From positions 558,001 through 622,000 of the forward strand of contig NW_027328114.1 of assembly GCF_047675955.1 (NCBI RefSeq): a stretch of DNA of 64,000 nt, written 5' to 3'. Every line of letters starts with the position of its first letter. Position 1 is the stretch's first letter. Positions 30,850 through 43,254 of the stretch are shown piece by piece. Below the pieces are notes generated by a model that saw nothing but the letters and a program-made list of their open reading frames with translations, did not search any database and was not told where the DNA came from. A program made the position numbers and the translations under genes. The DNA is from Chlorocebus sabaeus. Its lineage: Eukaryota; Chordata; Mammalia; Primates; Cercopithecidae.

Positions 30850-33145
30850 GTTAATTCATCTCACAGACTTACAGCATTCCCCTCAAGAAGCCATTCACTA
30901 AGACTGGTCTTTTGGAATATGCAAAGAGATATTTGGTAGCCCACAGTGGGCTATGGTGAAAAAGGAATTATCTTCAGTTAAAAACTGAAAAGAAACTTTC
31001 TGAGAATCTCCTTTGTGTTCTCTTAATTCATCTCAAAGAGTTACAGCTTTCCCCACAAGAAGCCTTTCGAGAAGACTGCTCTTGTGGAATTTGCAAAGTG
31101 ATATTTAGAAGCCAAAAGGGGCTATGGTGAACAAGGAAATAGCCTAAGATAAAAACTGAAAACAAGCTTTTTGAGAAGCTGCTTTTTGTTCTGTTAATTT
31201 ATCTCACAGTGTTCCAGATTTCCCCTCAAGAAGCCTTTCGCTAAGACTGTTCTTGTGGAATTTGCAAAGAGATATTTGGAAGCCCTTAGAGGGCTATGGT
31301 AAAAAAGGATTTACCTTCAGTTAAAAACTGGAAAGAAGCTTTCTGAGAAACTGCTTTGTGTTCTGTTAATTCATCTCACAGAGTTACAGTTCTCCCCTCA
31401 AGAAGACTTTCGCTAAGAGTGTTTTTGTGGAATTTGTAAAGTGATATTTGGAAACCCTAAAGGGCTATGGTGAAAAAGGAAATATCTTCCGTTAAAAACT
31501 GGAAAGAAGATTTCTGAGAAACTGCTTTGTGTTCTGGTAATTCATTTCACCGAGTTATAGCTTTCCCCTCAAAAAGCCTTTCGCGAAGGCTGTTGTTGTG
31601 GAATTTGGAAAGTGATATTTGGAATCCCATAGAGGGCTATGGTGAAAATGGAAATATCCTAAGATAAAAACCGAAAAGAATCTTTCTGAGAAACTGCTTT
31701 CTGTTCTGGTAGTTCATCTCACAGAGTTACAGCTTTCTGCTAAAGGAGCCGTTCACTAAGACTGTTCTTGTGGAATTTGCCAAGTGACATTTGGAAGCCC
31801 TTAAAGGGCTTTGGTGAAAAAGTAAATATCCTAAGATAAAAACTGAAAAGAAACTTTCTGACAAACTGGTTTGTTTTCAGTTAATTCAACTCACAGAGTT
31901 ACAGCTTTACCCTCAAGAAGCCTTTCGCTAAGGCTGCTGTTGTGGTATTTGCAAAGTGATATTTGGAAGCCCATAGAGGGCTACCGTGAAAAAGGAAATA
32001 TCTTCAGTTAAAAACTGAAAAGAAACTTTCTGAGAAACTGCTGTGTGTTCTGTCAATTCATCTCAAAGAATTAGAGCTTTCCCCTGAAAACACCTTCCGC
32101 TAAGACTGTTCTTGTGAAATTTGCAAAGTGATAATTGGAAGCCCATAGATGGCTATGGTGAAAAAGGAAATATTCTAAGATAAAAACCGAGAAGAAGCTT
32201 CCTGAGAAACTGCTTTGTGTTCTTTTTGTTAATCTCACAGTGTTACCGCTTTCCCCTCAAGAAGCCATTCAGTAAGACTGTTCTTGTGAAATTTTCAAAG
32301 TGATATTTGGAAGCCCATAGTGGGCTATGGTGAAAAAGTAAATATCTTCCCTTAAAAACTAGAAAGAAGCACTCTGAGAAACTGCCGCGTGTTCTGTTAA
32401 TATATCTCACCGCGTTACAGCTTTCTCCACAAGAAGCCTTTCGCTAAGACTGTTCCTGTGGGATTTGCATAGTGATATTTGGAAGCCCATAGAGGGCTAT
32501 GGTGAAAAAGGAAATATCCTAAGATAAAAACTGGAAAGAAGATTTCTGAGAAACTGCTTTGTGTTCTGTAAATTCATCTCACTCATTTACAGCTTTCCCC
32601 TCAAGAAGCCGTTCACTAAGACTGTTCTTGTAGAATTTCCAAAGTGATATTTGGAAGCCCAGAGAGGGCTACGGTGAAAAAGGAAATATCTTCCGTTAAA
32701 AACTGGAAAGAAGATTTCTGAGAAACTGCTTTGAGTTCTGTTAATTCATCTCACAGAGTTACAGCTGTCCCCTCCAGAAGTCTTTGGCTAAGACTATTCT
32801 TGTGGAATTTGCAAAGTGATATTTCGAAGCCCTTAGAGGGCTATGGTGAAAAAGGAAATACCCTAAGATAAAAACTGAAAAGAAGCTTTCTGAGCAACTG
32901 CTGTGTTTTCTGTTAAATCAACTCACAGAGTTACAGCTTTCATCTCAAGATGCCTGTCGCTAAGGCTGTTTTTGTGGAATATGCAAAGTGATATTTGGAA
33001 ACCCATAGATGGCTATGGTGAAAATGGAAATATCCTAAGATAAAAATCGAAAAGAAGCTTTCTGAGAAACTGCCTTGTGTTCTGTTAGTTCATCTCACAG
33101 AGTTACAGCTTTAACCTCAAGAAACCGTTCACTAAGACTGTTCTT
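30850..33145 (+). repeat. Paralogous satellite block P1 (2.3 kb)
   Basis: This string of about 13 monomers matches 40920-44075 monomer by monomer. The offset is about 10,072 bp in the first part and about 10,931 bp in the last part. The 859-860 bp jump is explained by an extra five-monomer unit in the partner. Shared private variants include 'ccttccgctaagactg' with 'gataattggaagccc', and 'gaagcactctgagaaactgc'. Confidence 0.85.
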
Positions 33146-35317
33146 GTGAAATTTGCAAAATGATATTGGAAGCCCGTAGAGGGCTTTGGTGAAAAAGGAA
33201 ATAACTTCAGTTTAAAACTGGAAAGAATCTTTCTGAGAAACTACTTTGTGTTCTCTTAATTCAACTCACAGAGTTACAGATTTCCCTTCAATAAGCCTTT
33301 CGCTAAGACAGTTCTTGTGGAATTTGCAAAGTGATATTTGGAGCCCTTAGAAGGCGATGGTAAAAAAGGAAATATCCTAATATAAAACCTGAACAGAAGC
33401 TTTCTGAGAAACTGCTTTGTGTACTGTTAATTCATCTCACAGAGTTACAGCTTGTCCCTGCAGAAGCCTTTCACTAAGACTGTTCTTGTGGAATTTGCAA
33501 AGAGAAATTTCGAAGCCTATAGAGGGCTATGGTGAAAAAGGGAATATCTTCCGTTAAAAACCGAAAAGCAGCTTTCTGAGAAACTGCTTTGTGTTCTGTT
33601 AGTTCATCTCACAGAGTTTGAGCTTTCCCCACAAGGAGCCGTTCACTAAGACTCTTCTTGTGCAATTTGCAAATTCATATTTGGTAACCCATAGAGGGCT
33701 ATGGTGAAAAAGGAAATATCTCCCGTTAAAAAGGAGAAAGCAGCTTCTTGAGAATCTGGCGTGTTTTCTGTTAATACATCTCACCGAATTAGAGCTTTCC
33801 CTTCCAGAAGCCTTTCGCTAAGACTGTTCTTGTGGAATTTGCAAGGTGATATTTGGAAGACCATAGAGGGCTATGGTGAAAAGGAAATAGCCTAAGAAAG
33901 AAACTGAAAAGAAGCTTTCTGAAAAACTGCTTTGTGTTCTGTTGAATCATCTCAAAGAGTTAGAGCTTTCCCCTTAAGAAGCCTTTCGCTAATACTGATC
34001 TTGTGGAATTTGCAAAGTGATATTCCGAAGCCCATAGAGTGCTATAGTGAAAATGGAAATATCCTAAGATAAAAACCGAAAAGAAGCTTTCTGAGAAACT
34101 GCCTTGTGTTCTGTTAGTTCATCTCATAGAGTTACAGCTTTACCCTCAAGAAGCCGTTCACTAAGACTGTTCTTGTGAAATTTGCAAAGTGATATTTGGA
34201 AGCCCATAGAAGGCTATGGTGAAAAAGGAAATACCTTCAATTAGAAACTAGAAAGAAGCTTTCTGAGAAGCTGCTTTGTGTTCTGTTAATTCATCTCAGA
34301 GTGTTACAGCTTTCCCCTCAAGAAGCCTGTCGCTAAGACTGTTCTTGTGGAACTTCCAAAGTGATATTTGGAAGCCCTTAGAGGGCTATGGTGAAAAAGC
34401 AATATCTTCCGATAAAAACCGGAAAGAAGATTTCTGAGAAACTTCTTTGTGTTCTGTTAATTCATCTCACAGAGTTACAACTTTCACCTCAAGAAGCCTT
34501 TCGCTAAGACTCTTCTTGTGGAATTTGCAAAGTAATATTTGTAATCTTATATAGGGCTACTGTGAAAAAGGAAATATGTTCCGTTAAAAACTGAAAAGAA
34601 GCTTTCTGAGAAACTGCTTTGTGTTCTGTTAATTCATCTCACAGAGTTACAGCATATCCCTCCAGAAGCGTTTCGCTAAGACTGTTCTTGTGGAATTTGC
34701 AAAGTGTAATTTGGAAGCCCATGGAGGGATATGGTGAAATAGGAAATATTTTCCGTTAAAAACCGGAAAGAAGCTTTCTGAGAAACTGTTTTGTGTTCTG
34801 TTTATTCATCTCACAACGTTACAGCTTTCCCCTCAAGAAGCCGTTAACTAAGGTTGTTTTTGTGGAATTTGGAACGTGATATTTGGAAGCCCCTAGAGGG
34901 CTATGGTGAAAAAGGAAATAGCCTAAGATGAAAACTGATAAGAAGCTTTCTGAAAAACTGCCTTGTGTTCTGTCAATTCAACTCACAGTGTTACAGCTTT
35001 CCCCTCAAGAAGACTTTCGCTAAGACTGCTGTTGTGGAATTTGCAAAGTGATATTTGGAAGCCCATACAGGGCTATGGTTAAAAAGGAAATATCTTCCGT
35101 TAAAACTGGAAAGAAGCTTTCTGAGAAACTGCTTTGTGTTCTGCTAATTCATCTCACCGAGTTGCAGCTTTCCCCTCTAGAAGCCTTTCGCTAAGACTGT
35201 CCTTGTGGGATGTGCAAAATGATATTTGGAAGCCCATGGAGGGCTATGGTGAAAAAGGAAATATCCTCAGTTAAAAACCGGAAAGAAGTTTTCTGAGAAA
35301 CTGCTTTGTGTTCTGTT

Positions 35318-35361
35318 AATTTATCTCACGGAGTTACAAATTTATCTCACAGAGTTACAGC
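35318..35361 (+). repeat. 21 bp internal duplication in one monomer
   Basis: The segment 'atttatctcacggagttaca' is followed at once by a second, slightly different copy ('aatttatctcacagagttac'). One monomer is therefore about 21 bases longer than usual. Confidence 0.8.
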
Positions 35362-37080
35362 TTTCGCCTCAAGAAGTCTTTTGCTAAGACTGTTCTTGTG
35401 GCATTTCCAAAGTGATATTTGGAAGCCCATAGAGGGCTATGGTGAAAAAAGAAATATCTTCCGTTAAAAACTGGAAAGAATCTTTCTGAGAAACTGCTTT
35501 GTGTTCTGTTAATTCATGTCAGAGAGTTACAGCTTTCCCCTCCAGAAACCTTTCGCTAAGACTGTTGTTTTGTAATTTGCAAAGTGATATTTCGAAGCCC
35601 ATTCAGGGCTATGATGAAAAGGGAAATATCCTAAGATAAAAACTGAAAAGAAGCTTTCATAGAAACTGCTTTGTGTTCTGTCAATTCATCTCACAGAGTT
35701 ACAACTTTCCCTTCCAGAGGCCTTTCGCTAAGACTGTTCCTGTGAAATTTGCAAAGTGATATTTGGAAGCTCATAGAGGGCTATGATGAAAACGGAAATA
35801 TCTTCAGTTAAAAACTGAAAAGAAGCTTTCTGAGAAACTGCCGTGTGCTCTGTTAATTATACATCTGACCGAGTTACAGCTTTCCCCACAAGAAGCCTTC
35901 GCTAAGAATGTTCTTGTGGAATATTCAAAGTCATATTTGGAAGCCCATAGAGGGCTGTGGTGAAAACGGAAATATCTTCCGATATAAACTGGAAAGAAGC
36001 TTTCTGAGAAACTGCTTTGTGTTCTGTTAATTCATCTCACAGAGTTACAGCTTTCTCCTCCAGAAGCCTTTCGTTAAGACTGTTCTTGTGGATTTTTCAA
36101 AGTGATATTTGGAAGCCCATAGAATGCTATGGTGAAAAAGGAAATATCTTCAGTTAAAAACTGGATAGAAGATTTCTGAGAAACTGCTTTGTGTTCTGTT
36201 AATTCATCTCAGAGAGTTACAGCTTTCCCTCAAGAAACCTTTCGCTTAGTCTGTTCTTGTGGAATTTGCAAAGTGATATTTGGAAGACCCTAGAGGGCTA
36301 TGGTGAAAAAGGAAATATCTTCCGTTAAAAACCGAAAAGAAGATTTCTGAGAAACTGCTTTGTGTTCTGCTAATTCATCTCACATAATTACAGCTTTCGC
36401 CTCAAAGAGGCTTTCGCTAAGACAGTTCTTGTGGAATTTGGAACGTGATATTTTGAAGTCCATAGAGGGCTATGGTGAAAGAGAAAATATCTTCAGCTAA
36501 ATACTGGAAAGAAGCTGTCTGAGAAACTACTTTGTGTACTGTTAATTCATCTCACAGAATTACTGCTTTCCCCTCAAGAAGCCTTTCACTAAGACTGTTC
36601 TTATGGAATTTGCAAAGTGATATTTGGAAACCCATAGAGGGCTATGGTGAAAAAGGAATTATCTTCTGTTAAAAACTGGAAAGAAGCTTTCTGAGAAACT
36701 GCTTTGTGTTCTGTTAATTCTTCTTACAGAGTTACAACTTTCGCCTCTAGAAGCCTTTTGCTAACACTGTTCGTGTGGAACTTGCGAAGTGATATTTGGA
36801 AGCCCATAGAGGGCTGTGGTGAAAAAGGAAATATCCTAAGGTAAAAACTGAAAAGAAGCATTCTGAGAAACTGCTCTGTGCTCTGTTAAATCAGCTCAGA
36901 GAGTTACAGCTTTCCCTTCAAGAAGCCTCTCTCTAAGGCTGTTTTTGTGGTATTGGCAAAGTGATATTTGGAATCCCGTAGAGGGCTATGGTGAAAAAGG
37001 CAATATCTTCTGTTAAAAACTGGAAAGAAGCGTTCCGAGAACCTGCTTCGTGTTCTGTTAATTCATGGCACAGAGTTACA

Positions 37081-37200
37081 GCTTTCCCCTCAAGAAGCCT
37101 TTCGCTAAGACTGTTCTTGTGGAATTTGCAAAGTGATATTTGGAAGCCCATAGAGGCCTCACAGAGTTACAGCTTTCCCGCAAGAAGCCTTTCGCTAAGA
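37081..37200 (+). repeat. Shortened monomer at a deletion joint
   Basis: At about 37155 'cccatagagg' runs directly into 'cctcacagagttacag'. The second half of one monomer and the start of the next (about 85 bases) are missing. Confidence 0.8.
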
Positions 37201-37566
37201 CTGTTCTTGTGGAATTTCCAAAGGGATACTTGGAAGCCCATAGAGGGGTATGGTGAAAAAGGAAATATCTTCCATTAAAAACAGGAAAGAAGCTTTCTGA
37301 GAGACTTCTTTGTGTTCTGTTAATTCCTCTCACAGACTACAGCTTTCACCTCAAGAAGCCTTTCGTTAAGACTGTTCTTGTGGAATTTGCAAAGTGATAT
37401 TTGGAAGCTCCTAGAGGTCTATGGTGAAAAAGAAGTATCCTAAGAAAAAAACTGAAAAGATGCTTTCTGAGAAACTGCATTGTGTTTTCTTAATTGATCT
37501 CATGGAGTTATAGATTTCCCCTCCAGAAGCCTTTCGCTAAGATTGTTGCTGTGGAATTTGAAACGT

Positions 37567-38080
37567 GATATTTCGAAGCCCGCAGAGTGCTATGGTGAAA
37601 AAGGAAATATCTTGCGTTAAAAACTGGAAAGAAGATTTCTCAGAAACTCCTTTGTGTTCTGCTAATACATCTCACAGAGTTACAGCTTTCCCCTCAAGAA
37701 GCCGATCACTAAGACTGTTCTTGTGGAATTTGCAACGTGATATTTGGAAGCCCGCAGAGGGCTATGGTGAAAAAGGAAATATCTTCCGTTAAAAACTGGA
37801 AAGAAGATTTCTGAGAAACTCCTTTGTGTTCTGCTAATACATCTCACAGAGTTACAGCTTTCCCCTCAAGAAGCCGATTACTAAGACTTTTCTTGTGGAA
37901 TTTGCAACGTGATATTTCGAAGCCCGCAGAGGGCAGAGGTGAAAAAGGAAATATCTTCCGTTAAAAACTGGAAAGATTTCTGAGAAACTCCTTTGTGTTC
38001 TGCTAATACATCTCACAGAGTTACAGCTTTCCCCTCAAGAAGACGATCACTAAGACTTTTCTTGTGGAATTTGCAAAGTG
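37567..38080 (+). repeat. Three tandem near-identical monomers (172 bp each)
   Basis: The variant 'cccgcagag' recurs at 37581, 37753 and 37925, exactly 172 bases apart. Each is followed by the private variants 'actcctttgtgttctgctaa' and 'gaagccgat' or 'gaagacgat'. This is single-monomer amplification. The third copy has lost three bases near 37977. A fourth related monomer lies at 38820. Confidence 0.85.
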
Positions 38081-38560
38081 ATATTTGGAAGCCCATAGAG
38101 GGCTATGGTGAAAAAGGAACTATCTTCTCTTAAAAACTGGAAATAAGCTTTCTGAGAATCCGCCATGTGTTCTCTTAATGCACCTCACCGAGTTACAGCT
38201 TTCCCCTCAAGAAGACATTCGCTAGGACTGTTCTTGTGGGATTTGCAAAGTGATATTTGGAAGTCCATAGAGGGCTATGGTGAAAAAGGAAATTTCTTCC
38301 GTTAAATACTGGAAAGAAGATTTCTGAGAAATTGCTCTTTGTTCTGTTAATTCATCCCACAGTGTTACAGCTTCACCTCCAGAAGCCTTTCGCTAAGACT
38401 GTTCTTGTGGAATTTGCAAAGTCATATTTGGAAGCCAATAGAAGTCTATTTTGAAAAAGGAATTATCCTAAGATAGAAAATGAAAATAAGCTTTCTGAGA
38501 AACTGCTTTGTGTTCTGTCAATTCAACTCAAAGAGTTACAGCTTTCCCCTCAAGAAGCCT
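37965..38560 (+). repeat. Five-monomer-spaced repeat, unit 1
   Basis: The monomers here match those about 859 bp downstream (five monomers of 171.8 bp). They share 'cttctcttaaaaactggaaa', 'gttctcttaatgcacctcac' and 'agccaatagaagtctatttt'. A few differences separate the copies. Confidence 0.8.
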
Positions 38561-38819
38561 TTCGCTAATTCTGTTCTTGTGCAGTTTGCAAAGTGATATT
38601 AGGACGCCGTTAGATGGCTGTGGTGAAAAAGCAAATATCTTCAGTTAAAAACTGAAAAGAAGATTTCTGAGAAACTGCTTTGTGTTCTGTTAATTCATCT
38701 CGCAGACTTAGAGCATTCCCCTCAAGAAGTCTTTCGTTAAGACTGTTCGTGTGGAATTTGCAATGTGATATTTGGAAGCCCATAAAGGGCTATGGTGAAA
38801 AAGGAAATATCTTCCGTTA

Positions 38820-39420
38820 AAAACTGGAAAGAAGATTTCTGAGAAACTCCTTTGTGTTCTGCTAATACATCTCACAGAGTTACAGCTTTCCCCTCAAGAA
38901 GCCGATCACTAAGACTTTTCCTGTGGAATTTGCAAAGTGATATTTGGAAGCCGATAGAGGGCTATGGTGAAAAAGGAACTCTCTTCTCTTAAAAACTGGA
39001 AATAAGCTTTCTGAGAAACCACCATGTGTTCTCTTAATGCACCTCACCGAGTTACAGCTTTCCCCTCAAGAAGACATTCACTAGGACTGTTCTTGTGGGA
39101 TTTGCAAAGTGATATTTGGAAGTCCATAGAGGGCTATGGTGAAAAAGGAAATTTCTTCCATTAAATACTTGAAAGAAGATATCTGAGAAATTGCTATTTG
39201 TTCTGTTAATTCATCCCACAGAGTTACAGCTTCACCTCCAGAAGCCTTTCACTAAGACTGTTCTTGTGGAATTTGCAAAGTCATATTTGGAAGCCAATAG
39301 AAGTCTATTTTGAAAAAGGAATTATCCTAAGATAGAAACTGAAAATAAGCTTTCTGAGAAACTGCTTTGTGTTCTGTCAATTCAACTCACAGAATTACAG
39401 CTTTCCCCTCAAGAAGCATT
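38820..39420 (+). repeat. Five-monomer-spaced repeat, unit 2
   Basis: Downstream partner of 37965-38560 at an offset of about 859 bp. The match fades near 39410, where 'gaagcattttgctgaggc' replaces 'gaagcctttcgctaattc'. Confidence 0.8.
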
Positions 39421-39449
39421 TTGCTGAGGCTGTTGTTGTGAAATATTCA

Positions 39450-40160
39450 AAGTGATATTTCGAAGCCCATAGAGGGCTATGGTGAAAAAGGAAATACCTT
39501 CCTTTAAAAACTGGAAAGACGCTTTATGAGAATCTGCCGTGTGTTATGTTAATACATCTCACCGAGTTACAAATTTCCCCACAAGAAGCCTTTCGCTAAG
39601 ACTGTTCCTGTGGGATTTGCAAAGTGATATTTGGAAGCCCATAGAGGGCTACGGTGAAAATGGAAATATCTTCAGTTAATAACTGGAAAAAAGCTTCTGA
39701 GAAACTGCTTTGTGTTCTGTTAATTCATTTCACAGAGATACAGCTTTCCCTCAAGAAGCCTTTCACTAAGACTGTTCTTGTGGAATTTGCAAAGTGATCT
39801 TTGGAAGCCCATAGAGGGCTATGGTGAAAAAGGAAATATCTTCCGTTAAAAACTGGAAAGAAGCTTTATGAGAATCTGCCATGTGTTATGTTAATACATC
39901 TCACCGAGTTACAGCTTTACCCACAAGAAGCCTTTCGCCAAGACTGTTCCTGTGGGATTTGCAAAGTGATATTTGGAAGCCCATAGAGGGCTACGGTGAA
40001 AATGGAAATATCTTCAGTTAACAACAGGAAAGAAGCTTCTGAGAAACTGCTTTGTGTTCTGTTAATTCATTTCACAGAGATACAGCTTTCCCTCAAGAAG
40101 ACTTTCACTAAGACTGTTCTTGTGGAATTTGCAAAGTGATCTTTGGAAGCCCATAGAGGG
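39450..40160 (+). repeat. Two-monomer tandem duplication (342 bp period)
   Basis: A two-monomer unit carrying 'gctttatgagaatctgcc', 'ttatgttaatacatctcacc' and 'gtgatctttggaagcc' occurs twice with a 342 bp offset (39521 against 39863). Confidence 0.85.
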
Positions 40161-41534
40161 CTATGGTGAAAAAGGAAATATTCAAAGATAAAAAGTGAAA
40201 AGAAGCTTTCTCAGAAACTGCTTTGTGTTCTGTTAATTCATCTCACAGGGTTAGAGCTTCCCCTCCAGAAGCCTTTTGCTAAGACTGTTCTTGTGGAATA
40301 TGCAAAGTGATATTTGGAAGCCCATACAGAACAATGGTGAAAAAGGAAATATCTTCAGTTAAAAACTGGAAAGAAACTTTCTGAGAAACTGCTTTGTGTT
40401 CTGCTAATTCATCTCACAGAGGTACAGCTTTCCCCTCAAGAAGCCTTTCGATAAGGCTGTTATTGTGGAATTTTCAAAGTGATATTTAGAAGCCCTTAGA
40501 GGGCTACGGTGAAAAAGGAAATATCTTAAGTTAAAAACTGGAAAGAAGCTTTCTGAGAAGCTGCTATGTGTTCTGTTAATTCATCTCACAGAGTTACAAC
40601 TTTCCTCTCAGGAAACCTTTCGCTAAGACTGTTCTTGTGGAATTTGCAAAGTGATATTTGGAAGCCCTTAGGGGGTTATGGTGAAAAAGGAAATATCTTC
40701 CGTTAAAAACTGGAAAGAAGATTTCTGAGAAACTACTTTGTATTCTGTTAGTTCATCTCACAGAGTTACAGATTTCCCCTCCAGAAGCCCTTCGCTAAGA
40801 CTGTTCTTTAGGAATTTGCAAAGTGATATTTGGTAGCCCTTTGAGGTCTATGGTGAAAAAGGAAATGTCCTAAGATTAAAAATGGAGAAGAGGCTTTCTG
40901 AGAAACTGCTTTGTGTTTTGTTAATTCATCTCACAGAGTTACAGATTTCCCCTCAAGAAGCCATTCACTAAGACTGTTCTTGTGGAATTTGCAAAGTGAT
41001 ATTTGGTAGCCCAAAGGGGGCTATGGTGAAAAAGGAAATATCTTCAGTTAAAAACTGAAAAGAAACTTTCTGAGAAACTGCTTTGTGTTCTGTTAATTCA
41101 TCTCCAAGAGTTACAGCTTTCCCCTCAAGAAGCCTTTCGCTACGACGGCTCTTGTGGAATTTGCAGAGTGATATTTAGAAGGCCACAGAGGGCTATGGTG
41201 AAAAAGGAAATAGCCTAAGATAAAAACTGAAAACAAGCTTTTTGAGAAGCTGCTTTGTGTTCTGTTAATTCATCTCACAGTGTTCCAGCTTTCCCCTAAA
41301 GAAGCCTTTCGCTAAGACTGTTCTTGTGGAATTTGCAAAGAGATATTTGGAAGCCCTTAGAGGGCTATGGTAAAAAAGGATATACCTTCAGTTAAAAACT
41401 GGAAAGAAGCTTTCTGAGAAACTGCTTTGTGTTCTGTTAATTCATCTCACAGAGTTACAGTTCTCCCTTCAAGAAGACTTTCGCTAAGAGTGTTTTTGTG
41501 GAATTTGTAAAGTGATATTTGGAAACCCTAGAGG

Positions 41535-42394
41535 GCTTTGGTGAAAAAGGAAATATCTTCCGTTAAAAACTGGATAGAAGATTTCTGAGAAACTGCTTTG
41601 TGTTCTGTTAATTCATCTCACAGGGTTATAGCTTTCCACTCAAAAAGCCTTTCGCTAAGGCTGTTGTTGTGGAATTTGCAAAGTGATATTTGGAATCCCA
41701 AAGAGGGCTATGGTGAAAATGGAAATATGCTAAGATAAAAACGGAAAAGAACCTTTCTGAGAAACTGCTTTCTGTTCTGGTAGTTCATCTCACAGAGTTA
41801 CAGCATTCTGCTCAAGGAGCCGTTCACTAAAACTGTTCTTGTGGAATTTGACAAGTGACATTTGGAAGCCCTTAGAGGGCTTTGGTGAAAAAGTAAATAT
41901 CCTAAGATAAAAACTGAAAAGAAACTTTCTGAGAAACTGCTTTGTTTTCTCTTAATTCAACTCACACAGTTACAGCTTTACGCTCAAGATGCCTTTCGCT
42001 AAGGCTGCTGTTGTGGTATTTGCAAAGTGATATTTGGAAGCCCATAGAGGGCTACCGTGAAAAAGGAAATATCTTCAGTTAAAAACTGAAAAGAAGCTTT
42101 CTGAGAAACTGCTGTGTGTTCTGTCAATTCATCTCAAAGAATTAGAGCTTTCCCCTGAAAACACCTTCCGCTAAGACTGTTCTTGTGAAATTTGCAAAGT
42201 GATAATTGGAAGCCCATAGATGGCTATGGTGAAAAAGGAAATATTCTAAGATAAAAACCGAGAAGAAGCTTCCTGAGAAACTGCTTTGTGTTCTTTTAGT
42301 TAATCTCACAGTGTTACCGCTTTCCCCTCAAGAAGCCATTCAGTAAGACTGTTCTTGTGAAATTTTCAAAGTGATATTTGGAAGCCCATAGTGG
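41535..42394 (+). repeat. Five-monomer tandem duplication inside P2, unit 1 (860 bp)
   Basis: It matches 42395-43254 nearly base for base at a constant offset of 860 bp. One visible difference is 'ctcaagatgcctttcgctaa' in unit 1 against 'ctcaagaagcctttcgctag' in unit 2. Confidence 0.9.
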
Positions 42395-43254
42395 GCTTTG
42401 GTGAAAAAGGAAATATCTTCCGTTAAAAACTGGATAGAAGATTTCTGAGAAACTGCTTTGTGTTCTGTTAATTCATCTCACAGGGTTATAGCTTTCCACT
42501 CAAAAAGCCTTTCGCTAAGGCTGTTGTTGTGGAATTTGCAAAGTGATATTTGGAATCCCAAAGAGGGCTATGGTGAAAATGGAAATATGCTAAGATAAAA
42601 ACGGAAAAGAACCTTTCTGAGAAACTGCTTTCTGTTCTGGTAGTTCATCTCACAGAGTTACAGCATTCTGCTCAAGGAGCCGTTCACTAAAACTGTTCTT
42701 GTGGAATTTGACAAGTGACATTTGGAAGCCCTTAGAGGGCTTTGGTGAAAAAGTAAATATCCTAAGATAAAAACTGAAAAGAAACTTTCTGAGAAACTGC
42801 TTTGTTTTCTCTTAATTCAACTCACACAGTTACAGCTTTACGCTCAAGAAGCCTTTCGCTAGGGCTGCTGTTGTGGTATTTGCAAAGTGATATTTGGAAG
42901 CCCATAGAGGGCTACCGTGAAAAAGGAAATATCTTCAGTTAAAAACTGAAAAGAAGCTTTCTGAGAAACTGCTGTGTGTTCTGTCAATTCATCTCAAAGA
43001 ATTAGAGCTTTCCCCTGAAAACACCTTCCGCTAAGACTGTTCTTGTGAAATTTGCAAAGTGATAATTGGAAGCCCATAGATGGCTATGGTGAAAAAGGAA
43101 ATATTCTAAGATAAAAACCGAGAAGAAGCTTCCTGAGAAACTGCTTTGTGTTCTTTTAGTTAATCTCACAGTGTTACCGCTTTCCCCTCAAGAAGCCATT
43201 CAGTAAGACTGTTCTTGTGAAATTTTCAAAGTGATATTTGGAAGCCCATAGTGG
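42395..43254 (+). repeat. Five-monomer tandem duplication inside P2, unit 2 (860 bp)
   Basis: This unit follows unit 1 directly. The joint at about 42390 ('gtgggctttgg') combines the end of one monomer type with the start of another, as expected for unequal exchange between non-allelic monomers. Confidence 0.9.
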
